In this document: in pieces, positions 30,095-38,025 of the stretch
Layout of the letters: each line of letters starts with the position of its first letter
Position numbering within the stretch: the first letter of the stretch is position 1
Notes under the pieces: generated by a model
Told to the model about the DNA's origin: nothing
What the model saw: the letters and a program-made list of their open reading frames with translations, nothing else
The model's database searches: none
Program-made: the position numbers and the translations under genes
Source of the DNA: Candidatus Kaiserbacteria bacterium
Lineage (GTDB): Bacteria; Patescibacteria; Paceibacteria; UBA9973; UBA2103
Length of the DNA: 64,000 nt
Reading direction: 5' to 3'
Assembly: GCA_016182485.1 (NCBI GenBank)
Contig: JACPGH010000005.1
Location: forward strand, 62,001-126,000

Positions 30095-30613
30095 TTATTT
30101 GCCCGATTTCTCTTGATACATATTGTGCGCCCGGTCAAAAGCCGCTTCCGCTTTGCCGCCGAAGCCGGTCACTTCAACAACCTTGTTCTGAAGATTTTTG
30201 TACGTCTTGTAGAAATGCTCCACTTCTTTGAGCGTATGCTTATTGACGTCCTTTAGGTCCTGCACCTCCTTCCATCGAGGGTCATCAACCGGCACCCCGA
30301 TAACCTTATCGTCGGCATCGCCGCCGTCGATCATGTGCATGATGGCGACCGGTCGGACGCGCACCAAGATTCCCGGCGCAAGCGGATAAGTCGTAAGTAC
30401 GATGACGTCGAGCGCGTCGCCGTCATCCCACAATGTTTGCGGCACGAAGCCGTAATCGACGGGGAATTGCTGGGTAGTATAAGAAACTCGATCTAGCGCG
30501 ATGAGGCCCGTTTTCTTGTCAATTTCGTACTTATTCATCGAGCCTTTCGGGATCTCGACGATAACGCTCATTTCTTCTTTCGTGCCCGGCTCAATATCGT
30601 GCAGTAAATTCAT
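30095..30613 (-). CDS. ppa: Inorganic pyrophosphatase (family I)
   Basis: 172 aa. I-V-E-I-P-K-G-S-M-N-K-Y-E, Y-P-V-D-Y-G-F-V-P replaced by F-P-V-D-Y-G-F-V-P, and the metal site D-G-D-A-L-D-V-I-V are intact; D-x-D-D-K-V-I-G-V-P follows. Hydrolyses PPi to drive polymer synthesis. Gene stands alone with a terminator downstream. Confidence 0.97.
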   Translation of the reverse strand: MNLLHDIEPGTKEEMSVIVEIPKGSMNKYEIDKKTGLIALDRVSYTTQQFPVDYGFVPQTLWDDGDALDVIVLTTYPLAPGILVRVRPVAIMHMIDGGDADDKVIGVPVDDPRWKEVQDLKDVNKHTLKEVEHFYKTYKNLQNKVVEVTGFGGKAEAAFDRAHNMYQEKSGK

Positions 30614-31121
30614 ATGAAAATAAAATAGCAGACTGAGGCGCTAGGCGCTACTCGCCTCGCTGAAGTCCGGCGAAGCGGGAGCTTTAGCAGTAATGCAAAT
30701 CCTCAATCAACCAACGAGACCCTCGCGGGCTGAACAGAGGAGCAAACGCACGGAACCATCCGGCGTTTGTCCAACCGATTAACCAAAGAACAAAAAGAAC
30801 TGCTTGCCCGTCGCGCGAAGCGCGAGCAGGGCTGGAGCCCATTTACGGCTGGGCTCCCCGCACCGGTGTCGCCGCTTAACGGCAGGCGACACGTGCCGTC
30901 CACTTGATTTCTATTTCGTCAGCCGGCAAGTGAATAAACCCGGCTCCTGACTCCCCGCGGATAAGCGGGAAGATACCCTTAGCCCGGCCTGCCCTGAACT
31001 TGTCGAAGGGCAAAGGGCGTCGGGGTATGTCGCCGTCGCATGCGCTTCGTCCCTAGCGTGTTCGCGCTATAGGCGGGACGTCGCCGCACGCGCGGGCGGA
31101 TGTGCACTGCAACGGGCTCGC

Positions 31122-31148
31122 TTAGAGCCCGCTCCACGGATTTTTCAT
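31122..31148 (-). CDS. Eight-codon micro-ORF inside the structured RNA
   Basis: ATG at 31148, five bases after AAAGGAGGTG, encodes MKNPWSGL then TAA. The start codon lies in one hairpin of the GTGCAC junction. The SD is as good as those of the other small genes. Could be a chance match or a leader peptide. Confidence 0.25.
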   Translation of the reverse strand: MKNPWSGL

Positions 31149-31307
31149 CCGTGCACCTCCTTTCTCGCCGATTTAACCCTCGGGCGCGGGGTTCGCCGCG
31201 ACGCGAACTACTTCTTCGCGCGCCTTCAGGGAATCGCTCACCCTTCTTCGCTTTTGAGCTACGAAGGGCGCAGTGCGATCCCTCGTACCGTACCGATCCA
31301 TACAACA

Positions 31308-31333
31308 AGTAAAGAGGTTTAACCTCTTTACTT
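31308..31333. repeat. AAAGAGG-TTTAA-CCTCTTT palindrome
   Basis: AGTAAAGAGG and CCTCTTTACT arms (10 bp). Same element as 62633-62662. Inserted in the structured RNA candidate between two paired regions. Confidence 0.85.
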
Positions 31334-31605
31334 CGTCGCGGATGCAGTCCGGCAACGAGGAACAACATTGCAGTAGCCGCTCCGCCCGCTGGCGGACGCG
31401 ACGATTGTTCTGCCTTGTCCCTGGCTACCTATGGGTTCTGTCAGAGAACCACTGGCTTGCTAACACCCTAGCATACTCTGTCTACTTTGTCAAGTAGTTT
31501 TTGAGACCGCAACATGCGCTACTTGAGATAAGCAGCAAATAAGCCAAATTATCGGGCAGGCAGCAGGAGCTAGATTCTAGCAGTCACCTAGCGCCTAGAG
31601 CCTAG

Positions 31606-33015
31606 TTAATCGTCCTTCGCTTTGTCGCGGTCTTCTTCTTTGTCGGCGACGGTCTCGTCGCTCGCGGGAAGCTCGGTCAGTTCTTCTTCGGCAGGCAGGG
31701 CGGTTATCTCGGACGAGTCGTCAGTGATTATTTCAGAGGCTTCAGTAGGCATCGCGCCCATTGCTACAGCGGGCTCTTCGCCGGTACTTCCTGCGTCAGT
31801 ACTTCCTGTGTCAGCATCTTCGACACCTTCGGTACTTACGGCACTTCCTGCGTCAGCACTGACAGCTTCGCCGCCGCCAGCCGAAACGATATCGATGTTC
31901 CAGCCGGTCAGCTTCGCGGCCAGCCGCACATTCTGCCCGCCGCGGCCGATGGCGGGCGACTGCTCGTCTTCGGTGACCGTAACCTTTGCGCGGTGGTCGG
32001 CCTCGTCTAGCGCGACCTCGAGCGGCTTGGCGGGGGAGAGCGCTTGCCGCACGAATTCGCGCGCGTCGGAATTCCACTCGATGATGTCGATGCGCTCGCC
32101 GCCAAGCTCGCTCATGACTATCGAGACGCGCACGCCGCGCTGGCCGACGAGCGACCCGACCGGGTCGACGTGCGTATCGAGCGAGACGAGGGCGATCTTC
32201 GTGCGGCTGCCAGGCTCGCGCGCGATAGCTTTCACTTCGATCGCGCCCGAAGCCAATTCCGGCGCTTCAAGTTCGAAAAGTTTAATGACAAATTTCGGAT
32301 GCGCGCGCGAGAGCCGCAGATAGACGCCGCGGAAACCTTCGTCCACCGAGTACAAATAAGCACGGATGCGCTCGCCGATACGGTAGCGCTCGCCCGGGAT
32401 CTGTTCTTCATAGGGGATAATACCGGTCGTGCGCCCGAGATCCACGAAAATCGCCCCGCGCTCCATGCGTTGGACGATCCCGGATACGATCTGACCCTTC
32501 TTCTCGCTGAATTCTTCCATCATTGATAGCTTTTCAGCCTCGCGGACTTTCTGGATGACGACCTGCTTGGCCGTCTGCGCCGCAATGCGGCCGAAATCGT
32601 CCTGCGGCTCTAGCGGGAAGATGATCTCTTCGCCCACTTGCGCGCCGCGCTTGATGAGCCGCGCGTCGGCGAGCAGGATGTGCTTCTCGGGGTCGAAGCG
32701 CGGCAATTCGCCCTCCTGCAGTTCTTCCTCATGCTCGTAACGGCTGGCTTCGAGTTTCTGGTTTCTGGTTTCTGGTTCACCGGCTTCCGAAGCAAATCGC
32801 ACGGTCGTTTCGTCGACGACGGTCTTCACCTGCTCGAAGGCGATAGTGCCCGTGTTGAGATCGAGCTTGGCGCGCACTACCTGCCCGCGCTTGCCGTATT
32901 CGCGCTTATAGGCAGTCGCCATCGCCGCCTCGATAGCTTCTATCATCGTTTCTTTGCTGATGCCCCGGTCCTCGAACTCGCCGAGTACTGCGTGGATTGT
33001 TTTTAGGTCAATCAT
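31606..33015 (-). CDS. nusA: Transcription termination/antitermination factor NusA
   Basis: 469 aa. N-terminal domain with A-x-A-T-A-Y-K-R-E-Y-G, S1 domain (I-V-S-G-I-V-Q-R-M-E-R-G-A-I-F-V-D-L), KH1 (V-D-P-V-G-S-L-V-G-Q-R-G-V-R) and KH2 (A-I-G-R-G-G-Q-N-V-R-L-A), then an acidic Thr/Ser/Ala/Glu tail of about 90 residues. An insert near residues 75-110 contains E-P-E-T-R-N-Q-K-L-E-A, encoded by an AACCAGAAACCAGAAAC simple repeat also found near the pilin genes. Usual rimP and infB neighbours are absent. Confidence 0.95.
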   Translation of the reverse strand: MIDLKTIHAVLGEFEDRGISKETMIEAIEAAMATAYKREYGKRGQVVRAKLDLNTGTIAFEQVKTVVDETTVRFASEAGEPETRNQKLEASRYEHEEELQEGELPRFDPEKHILLADARLIKRGAQVGEEIIFPLEPQDDFGRIAAQTAKQVVIQKVREAEKLSMMEEFSEKKGQIVSGIVQRMERGAIFVDLGRTTGIIPYEEQIPGERYRIGERIRAYLYSVDEGFRGVYLRLSRAHPKFVIKLFELEAPELASGAIEVKAIAREPGSRTKIALVSLDTHVDPVGSLVGQRGVRVSIVMSELGGERIDIIEWNSDAREFVRQALSPAKPLEVALDEADHRAKVTVTEDEQSPAIGRGGQNVRLAAKLTGWNIDIVSAGGGEAVSADAGSAVSTEGVEDADTGSTDAGSTGEEPAVAMGAMPTEASEIITDDSSEITALPAEEELTELPASDETVADKEEDRDKAKDD

Positions 33016-33065
33016 GGTCGCTATGGATTATGTATGTACTTACAGCACTAAATCTCTTTGATAAC

Positions 33066-33086
33066 GAAAGCCCCGCCGGGGCTTTC
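33066..33086. terminator. Hairpin after the toxin-antitoxin pair
   Basis: GAAAGCCCC and GGGGCTTTC, perfect 9-bp stem, GCC loop, with TTTCGTT on the minus side. Separates the leftward toxin gene from nusA. Confidence 0.6.
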
Positions 33087-33127
33087 AGATGCGCCAATGC
33101 TACCAAAAGCGCTCTGTCCGCGCAACT

Positions 33128-33388
33128 TCATTCGAATAGCTGCGCATGTGACCCTGTATCTACAAACACAATGATGCGTCCGCCGCGTATCTCATACATC
33201 AGCAATAAATCGTCTTTAATATGGCATTCGCGATAGCCAGCAAATTCACCCGAAAGAGCATGGTCTCGATACTTTTCCGGCAGAATCTTACCGGAACACA
33301 GGTATTCTGTTACCAACTTAAAGTCATATGCGAGGTTGGAGGTAAGCCTTCCAGATTTTTTCAGTTTCCGGAATGAGCGGTTGAAAAT
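33128..33388 (-). CDS. YafQ-family mRNA interferase toxin, probable ATT start
   Basis: The conserved YafQ C-terminal part is clear (K-Y-R-D-H-A-L-S-G-E-F-A-G-Y-R-E-C-H-I-K-D-D-L-L-L-M-Y). The first usable ATG/GTG/TTG is a TTG at 33316, which would remove the first helix. Homology continues upstream in frame (F-N-R-S-F-R-K-L-K-K-S-G-R-L) to an ATT at 33388, nine bases after AAGGA, giving 86 aa, the usual length. The gene would then overlap its antitoxin by 28 bp. Cuts mRNA on translating ribosomes in known members. Confidence 0.75.
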   Translation of the reverse strand: MFNRSFRKLKKSGRLTSNLAYDFKLVTEYLCSGKILPEKYRDHALSGEFAGYRECHIKDDLLLMYEIRGGRIIVFVDTGSHAQLFE

Positions 33389-33642
33389 ATGCCGAGATCC
33401 TTGAAAAGTTCTTTGGTGCTGGTGTACTTCTTACCGTTCTTGATAGCATCGGCGACCTCGCGGTCCCATTTTGCCCGCAATGCGGCAGGATTCTTGGTGG
33501 GCATAAAGGGCAGGCCTTGCTCCGTCACCACCTGATTCAAGAAAAGCTTCACGCCACTAGATAAGTCCAGCCCAACTCCTTCGAGCGCCTTCTTGGCGGC
33601 CTTCTTGGTTTTTTCTTCAATTCTGACATTCAACGTAGTCAT
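33361..33642 (-). CDS. RelB/DinJ-family antitoxin
   Basis: 93 aa. T-L-N-V-R-I-E-E-K-T-K-K-A-A, then G-L-D-L-S-S-G-V-K-L-F-L-N-Q-V-V and L-P-F form the ribbon-helix-helix domain of DinJ. The C-terminal part would wrap the toxin. It precedes and overlaps the YafQ-like gene; both are probably autoregulated. Confidence 0.88.
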   Translation of the reverse strand: MTTLNVRIEEKTKKAAKKALEGVGLDLSSGVKLFLNQVVTEQGLPFMPTKNPAALRAKWDREVADAIKNGKKYTSTKELFKDLGIFSTAHSGN

Positions 33643-33744
33643 GCGCCTATGATATACAATGTGCGCTCATCGTCAATACACACTGAAACGCGACGCTACT
33701 TTGAGCGTCCACGCGATCGTGCGGACATGCACCAGGCTGCCACA

Positions 33745-33768
33745 GTGATGGACACGTCGTGTCCATCA
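33745..33768. repeat. TGATGGACACG palindrome, third copy
   Basis: AGTGATGGACACG and CGTGTCCATCA arms; same element as 7062-7087 and 7551-7577. Lies just downstream of the HTH-less TrmB gene. Confidence 0.85.
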
Positions 33769-33786
33769 AACCCACCTCCATTAAAG

Positions 33787-34431
33787 CTAGTCTGCTTTAT
33801 ATTGGGTTTCTTTGGCGGAGTCCCAGAGCATTTTAAAGAGTTGGCGCTGGTTACGCGCAAGTACGGGATCATAGATTTCTACTAAATAGTGCGGCTTCTC
33901 GCGCGTGCGGACCATCAGAATATAGTCTCCCGCAACCCAGAGAGAAGAATCGAATTCATTTCCCGGCGGGAGCGGCCGCACGCGGCGTTCCCCGTGTCTT
34001 TTCTCCATTTCTCCTTCGATATCTGCGCGATTCGAGAAAAAACGGACTTTTACAGAGGGATCGAACTTCCAACTGGATTCGATAAATTCCTCATATTGCT
34101 CGGTAAAGGAGTGGTCCTGATAACCCCACCAGGTATTGTCGTATCGCTTGCCATTTTTCATCCACGTCTCCATCTGTTTATGCAAGTAGTCGCTTAAATC
34201 GCGCTCTTGAACGAATTTGATCTTTGGGATCGAATAGTTCTGGCTCATCGCCATCTCAGAGAGCTCCGCCGAGAGGGAAGCGGCTAACCGCATCTTATCC
34301 CGAATCTCCCGCTCTTCCTGCTCAACCGCTCTCATAATGGCATCCGGCCCTTCTGACGCTAAATAAGTGATCTTGCCGCTCAGAGGACTGGGAAATTCGC
34401 CGAGAGCGGCCTTGGACCCGCACAAAATCAT
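33787..34431 (-). pseudogene. TrmB-like effector domain without its helix-turn-helix
   Basis: From ATG 34431, 214 codons. It begins inside what would be the end of the winged helix (P-L-S-G-K-I-T-Y-L-A-S-E-G-P-D-A-I), keeps the helical linker and the effector domain (I-P-K-I-K-F-V-Q through R-Q-L-F-K-M-L-W-D-S-A-K-E), and matches the C-terminal motif of the intact paralogues. The frame stays open upstream to 34728 but the sequence there does not resemble an HTH in any frame. Probably a decayed regulator; a stand-alone sensor is the alternative. Confidence 0.6.
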
Positions 34432-34539
34432 GAACGGAGGAGGGTAGCGTGGAGTTAGTGATAAAACTGGTTCGAGAGGTTCGAGTGTAACCCGTACGCA
34501 TCCACTATCAGTGAGCCAGCAGGCTACCGCTTTTTCACC

Positions 34540-34842
34540 GTGTATCTGTACTTGAGAGACGAACAGGCGAGAGTCAGGACTAGGAGGGCTGACCATAGGG
34601 GCACAGAAGGCGTACACAGGAGCATCATCGAAGACAGGCTGGCTACAAGAGACGAGCTGCAGGAGGCTTGCTACCGAGCTCATGACAAGTTGGATAGGTT
34701 GCTCAAAATTGAGCAGTACTATCTGCACACTGCTGGTTGGGAACCGGCAGTCGTAAAAGAGGCGGTACAGCCCATAAGAGAAGAGATCGAGAAGTTGCGC
34801 CCGCTCGCTTCAAAGCTGAAGGCGCTCGCTACAGCGCTGTAA
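34540..34842 (+). CDS. Possible small protein opposite the TrmB remnant
   Basis: Up to 100 aa from a GTG without SD; the C-terminal 60 residues (D-E-L-Q-E-A-C-Y-R-A-H-D-K-L ... L-R-P-L-A-S-K-L-K-A-L-A) look like a genuine amphipathic helical protein. The opposite strand is also open here, so coding is uncertain. The true start may be internal. Confidence 0.35.
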   Translation: MYLYLRDEQARVRTRRADHRGTEGVHRSIIEDRLATRDELQEACYRAHDKLDRLLKIEQYYLHTAGWEPAVVKEAVQPIREEIEKLRPLASKLKALATAL

Positions 34843-34883
34843 GACAGACAGGCCAAGAGCCTGACTTGCGTAAACGTGCGGAA

Positions 34884-34917
34884 AACGCGCCGGAGCGAAG
34901 CTCCGGCGCGTTATACT
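34884..34917. promoter_or_regulatory. Hairpin abutting the pilB -10 box
   Basis: AACGCGCCGGAG and CTCCGGCGCGTT, perfect 12-bp stem (34884-34912), overlaps by one base TATACT (34912-34917), which is 7 bases before the pilB ATG. The hairpin can end upstream transcription while the -10 starts a leaderless pilB mRNA. Confidence 0.6.
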
Positions 34918-34924
34918 TTTGACA

Positions 34925-36685
34925 ATGCAAGTATCCGAAGCCGAGCTCAAGGAGTTTATTCTCGACTCGGGGCTCGTGCCTAAAAAAGAAATTGACGCCG
35001 CCGCCGAAGAGGCGGCGAAGCGCGAGCAATCGCTCGGCGATATCCTCGTCTCCCGCGGCTCGCTTTCTGAAGACGCCCTGCGGCGCATCCAGGCGTACGT
35101 GCTCGGCATCCCGTTCGTGAACCTGAAGGACCATCGCGTGCCCGTAGAAGTGCTCGCGCTCATTCCCGAGCCCATCGCGCGCACGCATAACATCATCGCG
35201 TACAAGAAAGACGAGACCGCCCAGTCTCTTGAGGTCGCCATGCTCGACGTTGCCGATCTCGCCGCGATCGACTCGGTCCGCAAGAAGACCGGCCTTAAGA
35301 TATTGCCGAGGCTCACCGACACCGAGAGCATCAAGGCCGCGCTCTTGCAGTATCAGAAATCGCTCAAGGACGAGTTCGGCGACATCATCTCGGCCGAAGC
35401 GGGAAAAATCCGCCATATCACGGAAGGCGGAAAGGATCTTTCGGGCGACGACTTGAAAAAGATGGCGGAGGATCTGCCTATCGTGCGCATCGTGGATACG
35501 CTCCTGCGGCACGCGATAGTCCAGGACGCTTCCGACATCCATATAGAACCGATGGAAACCGAGGTATTGGTCCGTTACCGCATCGACGGCATCCTGCACG
35601 ATGCCATGACCCTGCCGAAGATCGCCGCCGCCGGCATCGTCGCGCGCATCAAAGTGCTCTCCAATCTGAAGCTCGACGAGAAGCGGCTGCCGCAGGACGG
35701 CCGCTTCAAAATGGAGACCGAATCGGACCGCGTTTCCTTCCGCGTCTCGATCCTCCCGACCTTCTTCGGCGAGAAGACGGTGATGCGTCTGTTGCGCGAG
35801 ACTGGCGAAGGCTTCACGCTCGAGATGCTCGGGCTCCACGGCGAGACGCTCGAGAAGATCCATCAGGCGCTCAAGCAGACGACCGGCATCATCCTAATCT
35901 CCGGCCCGACCGGTTCCGGTAAGACGACGACCCTATATACGATGCTCGACATCCTGAACCAGCCGGGAGTCAACATCTCGACCATCGAGGATCCGATCGA
36001 GTATCAGATGAAGCGCGTGAACCAGTCGCAAGTGAGCCCCCAGATCGGCTTTACCTTCGCGAACGGCCTGCGCTCTCTCGTGCGTCAGGACCCGGACATA
36101 ATAATGGTCGGCGAGATCCGCGACGGCGAGACGGCCTCGCTCGCCATCAACGCCGCGCTTACGGGCCACCTCGTGCTTTCTACGATCCACACTAACAGCG
36201 CCTCTGGCGCAATTCCGCGGCTCATCGATATGGGAGTGGAGCCGTTCCTTCTCGTTTCCACTATCCGCGTGATCGTCGGCCAGCGCCTCGTGCGCCGGCT
36301 CTGCGAAACCAAGGAGACCTACGCGATGGACGCGGCGATGCGCGCTAAGATCGCGCGCGAAGAAGAATTCGCGAGCGCGTTCCGGGCTCTGACCGAAGAG
36401 AAGCTCGTGAAAGCGGGGGCAACGCTTGACTCGCTTCAGTTCTACCGCCCGACAGCAAGCCCTGACTGCGCAGACGGGTATAAGAGCCGCATCGGGATCC
36501 ATGAGGTGCTCGCCGTCTCGCCCGCGATCCGCGACATCATCCTGCACTCCGGCACCTCCGACGCGCTCGAGGCGCAGGCGAAGAAGGAAGGCATGCTGAC
36601 GATGATCGAGGACGGCCTCTACAAAGCCGCGCGCGGCATCACTTCGATCGAGGAAGTGCTGCGCACCGTAACCGAACAAACATGA
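34925..36685 (+). CDS. pilB: Type IV pilus assembly ATPase PilB (GspE family)
   Basis: 586 aa. N-terminal MshEN domain (L-G-D-I-L-V-S-R-G), N2 domain with D-A-S-D-I-H-I-E-P, Walker A GPTGSGKTTTLYT (about 326), Asp box S-T-I-E-D-P-I-E-Y, Walker B D-P-D-I-I-M-V-G-E-I-R-D and His box T-G-H-L-V-L-S-T-I-H-T-N. The usual four-cysteine zinc knuckle is lost: only R-L-C and P-D-C remain. Powers pilus extension; first gene of a pilB-pilC-pilin series. Confidence 0.95.
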   Translation: MQVSEAELKEFILDSGLVPKKEIDAAAEEAAKREQSLGDILVSRGSLSEDALRRIQAYVLGIPFVNLKDHRVPVEVLALIPEPIARTHNIIAYKKDETAQSLEVAMLDVADLAAIDSVRKKTGLKILPRLTDTESIKAALLQYQKSLKDEFGDIISAEAGKIRHITEGGKDLSGDDLKKMAEDLPIVRIVDTLLRHAIVQDASDIHIEPMETEVLVRYRIDGILHDAMTLPKIAAAGIVARIKVLSNLKLDEKRLPQDGRFKMETESDRVSFRVSILPTFFGEKTVMRLLRETGEGFTLEMLGLHGETLEKIHQALKQTTGIILISGPTGSGKTTTLYTMLDILNQPGVNISTIEDPIEYQMKRVNQSQVSPQIGFTFANGLRSLVRQDPDIIMVGEIRDGETASLAINAALTGHLVLSTIHTNSASGAIPRLIDMGVEPFLLVSTIRVIVGQRLVRRLCETKETYAMDAAMRAKIAREEEFASAFRALTEEKLVKAGATLDSLQFYRPTASPDCADGYKSRIGIHEVLAVSPAIRDIILHSGTSDALEAQAKKEGMLTMIEDGLYKAARGITSIEEVLRTVTEQT

Positions 36686-36686
36686 T

Positions 36687-36810
36687 CCCGTTAGAAATCG
36701 CGGACGCCATTTTATGAAACGCTATACTATAATTGTCGTATGACTAGTTTCTTTAGCAAAAAATGCGGAGTTGAGAGATGGTCCGCGTCCTATTTCTAAC
36801 GGGATGAAAT
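36687..36810. repeat. Split CCCGTTAGAAAT inverted repeat between pilB and pilC
   Basis: ATCCCGTTAGAAAT (from 36685) and ATTTCTAACGGGAT (to 36806) are 14-bp perfect arms, about 95 bases apart, extended by CGCGGACG-like sequence. The pilC ATG lies in the right arm. Elsewhere the same arms meet head to head as a compact palindrome (46514-46542, 57297-57323, 57641-57669). Confidence 0.8.
36740..36799 (+). CDS. Possible leaderless micro-ORF before pilC (19 aa)
   Basis: TATAAT (36728-36733), six bases, then ATG, the leaderless layout seen at many genes here. The ORF encodes MTSFFSKKCGVERWSASYF and stops four bases before the pilC ATG, inside the repeat arm. It may simply be the pilC leader. Confidence 0.3.
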   Translation: MTSFFSKKCGVERWSASYF

Positions 36811-38021
36811 TCCGCATCACAGTACGAAAAGAAGGCGTTCCCGATGAAGTGCGCGCCGTCGAGGCGGCCTCCCGCTTTGAGGTGTACGATCACGTGAGGA
36901 GCGAGGGCGGTTTCGTCGTCTCTATCTCGCCGCGCTATAGCTGGTCCTGGAGAGAACTTTCCCGCTTCAATTTTACGATCGGCACGGGCATACGGCGCAT
37001 CGAGGTCGTGCGTACCGCCAAGAATCTGGCGGCTATGCTTTCGGCCGGCCTTTCCATCTCGCGCGCGCTCAGCGTCATCGAGCGGCAATCGGGCAATAAG
37101 CGGCTGAAGGCAGTCGCCGAAGGCCTGGCGGAATCAGTAAAAAAGGGTTCTTCATTCCATGAAGCGCTGGCCGGATACCCGCGCGTGTTCTCGCCGCTTT
37201 TCATTGCGATGGCCCGGGCAGGCGAAGAGTCGGGGACCTTGGCCGATTCGCTCAAGGTCATCGCGCTTCAAATGGAGCATTCCGAGGAGCTCGTGAAGAA
37301 GATAAAAGGAGCGATGATTTATCCGATAATCGTCATATCTGCGGTTATCACCGTCGGCATCCTGATGCTCATCTACGTAGTGCCGACTCTCACAAACACG
37401 TTCACTTCGCTCGGGGTCGAGGTGCCGCTCGCGACCCGCGTTATTATCGCGTTGTCGAATTTCCTCGTCGGGAATCTCGCCCTCGCGCTTTTTGCGCTCG
37501 CAGCCCTTATTACGGGACTTATCGCGTTCCTGAGATCGAAGCCGGGAAGAACGACCGTGCTCGCCGTAGCGCTCCATCTGCCAGTCATCAAGGACCTCGT
37601 ACGCGAAACGTACACGGCGCGCGCGGCCCGGACGCTCTCTTCGCTACTGTCCGCCGGCGTTCCGGTGCTCGAGGCTTTATCCATAACGAAGGAGGTGGTG
37701 CATGCCTCCGCGTTCGCCCGCGTCGTTGAGCTCGCCGAAGAGCACGTGCGGAAAGGGGAACCGCTCTCCGCTTCTTTCAGCCAGCATACGAAGCTCTATC
37801 CCATTCTCATGAGCGATATGCTCGCCGTAGGCGAAGAGACTGGGAAGGTAGCCGAGATGCTGAAGCAGATCGCCGAATTCTACGAAGAAGACGTCGCGGG
37901 AAAAACAAAGGACCTCTCGGCGATCATCGAGCCGCTCCTCATGCTCTTTATCGGCGCGTTCGTCGGCATCTTCGCCGTCTCGATGATCGCGCCGATCTAC
38001 CAGATCTCATCGGCGATATAA
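36804..38021 (+). CDS. pilC: Type IV pilus inner-membrane platform protein PilC
   Basis: 405 aa from ATG 36804; TTG 36771 in frame would add 11 residues from the repeat. Two GspF/PilC domains are visible: F-x-x-x-L-A-x-M-L-S-A-G-L-S-I and R-T-L-S-S-L-L-S-A-G-V-P-V-L-E-A-L, each with a P-x-F/Y-P motif (Y-P-R-V-F-S and L-Y-P-I-L-M), and three hydrophobic segments. Couples PilB to pilin assembly. Confidence 0.93.
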   Translation: MKFRITVRKEGVPDEVRAVEAASRFEVYDHVRSEGGFVVSISPRYSWSWRELSRFNFTIGTGIRRIEVVRTAKNLAAMLSAGLSISRALSVIERQSGNKRLKAVAEGLAESVKKGSSFHEALAGYPRVFSPLFIAMARAGEESGTLADSLKVIALQMEHSEELVKKIKGAMIYPIIVISAVITVGILMLIYVVPTLTNTFTSLGVEVPLATRVIIALSNFLVGNLALALFALAALITGLIAFLRSKPGRTTVLAVALHLPVIKDLVRETYTARAARTLSSLLSAGVPVLEALSITKEVVHASAFARVVELAEEHVRKGEPLSASFSQHTKLYPILMSDMLAVGEETGKVAEMLKQIAEFYEEDVAGKTKDLSAIIEPLLMLFIGAFVGIFAVSMIAPIYQISSAI

Positions 38022-38025
38022 AGAT

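Larger units (their letters stand above)
30785..31465 (-). ncRNA. Candidate large structured RNA of unknown class
   Basis: About 680 nt without a convincing gene but with many perfect stems. On the minus strand: TCGTCGCG pairs with CGCGACGA (31397-31404 / 31333-31340); a junction closed by GTGCAC (31151-31156 / 31102-31107) holds CGGAT/ATCCG and CGGGCTC/GAGCCCG; CGTCCC-TAGCG / CGCTA...GGGACG (31048-31080); TGTCGCC/GGCGACA (30867-30891); GGAGCCCA/TGGGCTCC (30834-30857). It starts at a promoter (TTGACA 31493-31488, 17 bases, TAGGGT 31470-31465) and ends in a hairpin plus TTCTTTTTGTTCTTT (30785-30829). Three dispersed palindromes are inserted. I could not match RNase P, tmRNA or SRP consensus. 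Confidence 0.5.

Noticed and set aside
31173..31355. 60-aa minus-strand ORF in the same gap
   Set aside because: Its first third is the AAAGAGG palindrome and the middle is another repeat; no SD or motif.
30979..31368. 129-aa minus-strand ORF in the ppa-nusA gap
   Set aside because: It is read through several dispersed palindromes and the stems of the RNA candidate, is very Arg-rich, and has no SD; likely a by-product of GC-rich paired DNA.
33787..34728. Full 313-aa reading of the TrmB remnant
   Set aside because: The first 99 residues do not look like an HTH and overlap a more protein-like ORF on the other strand.
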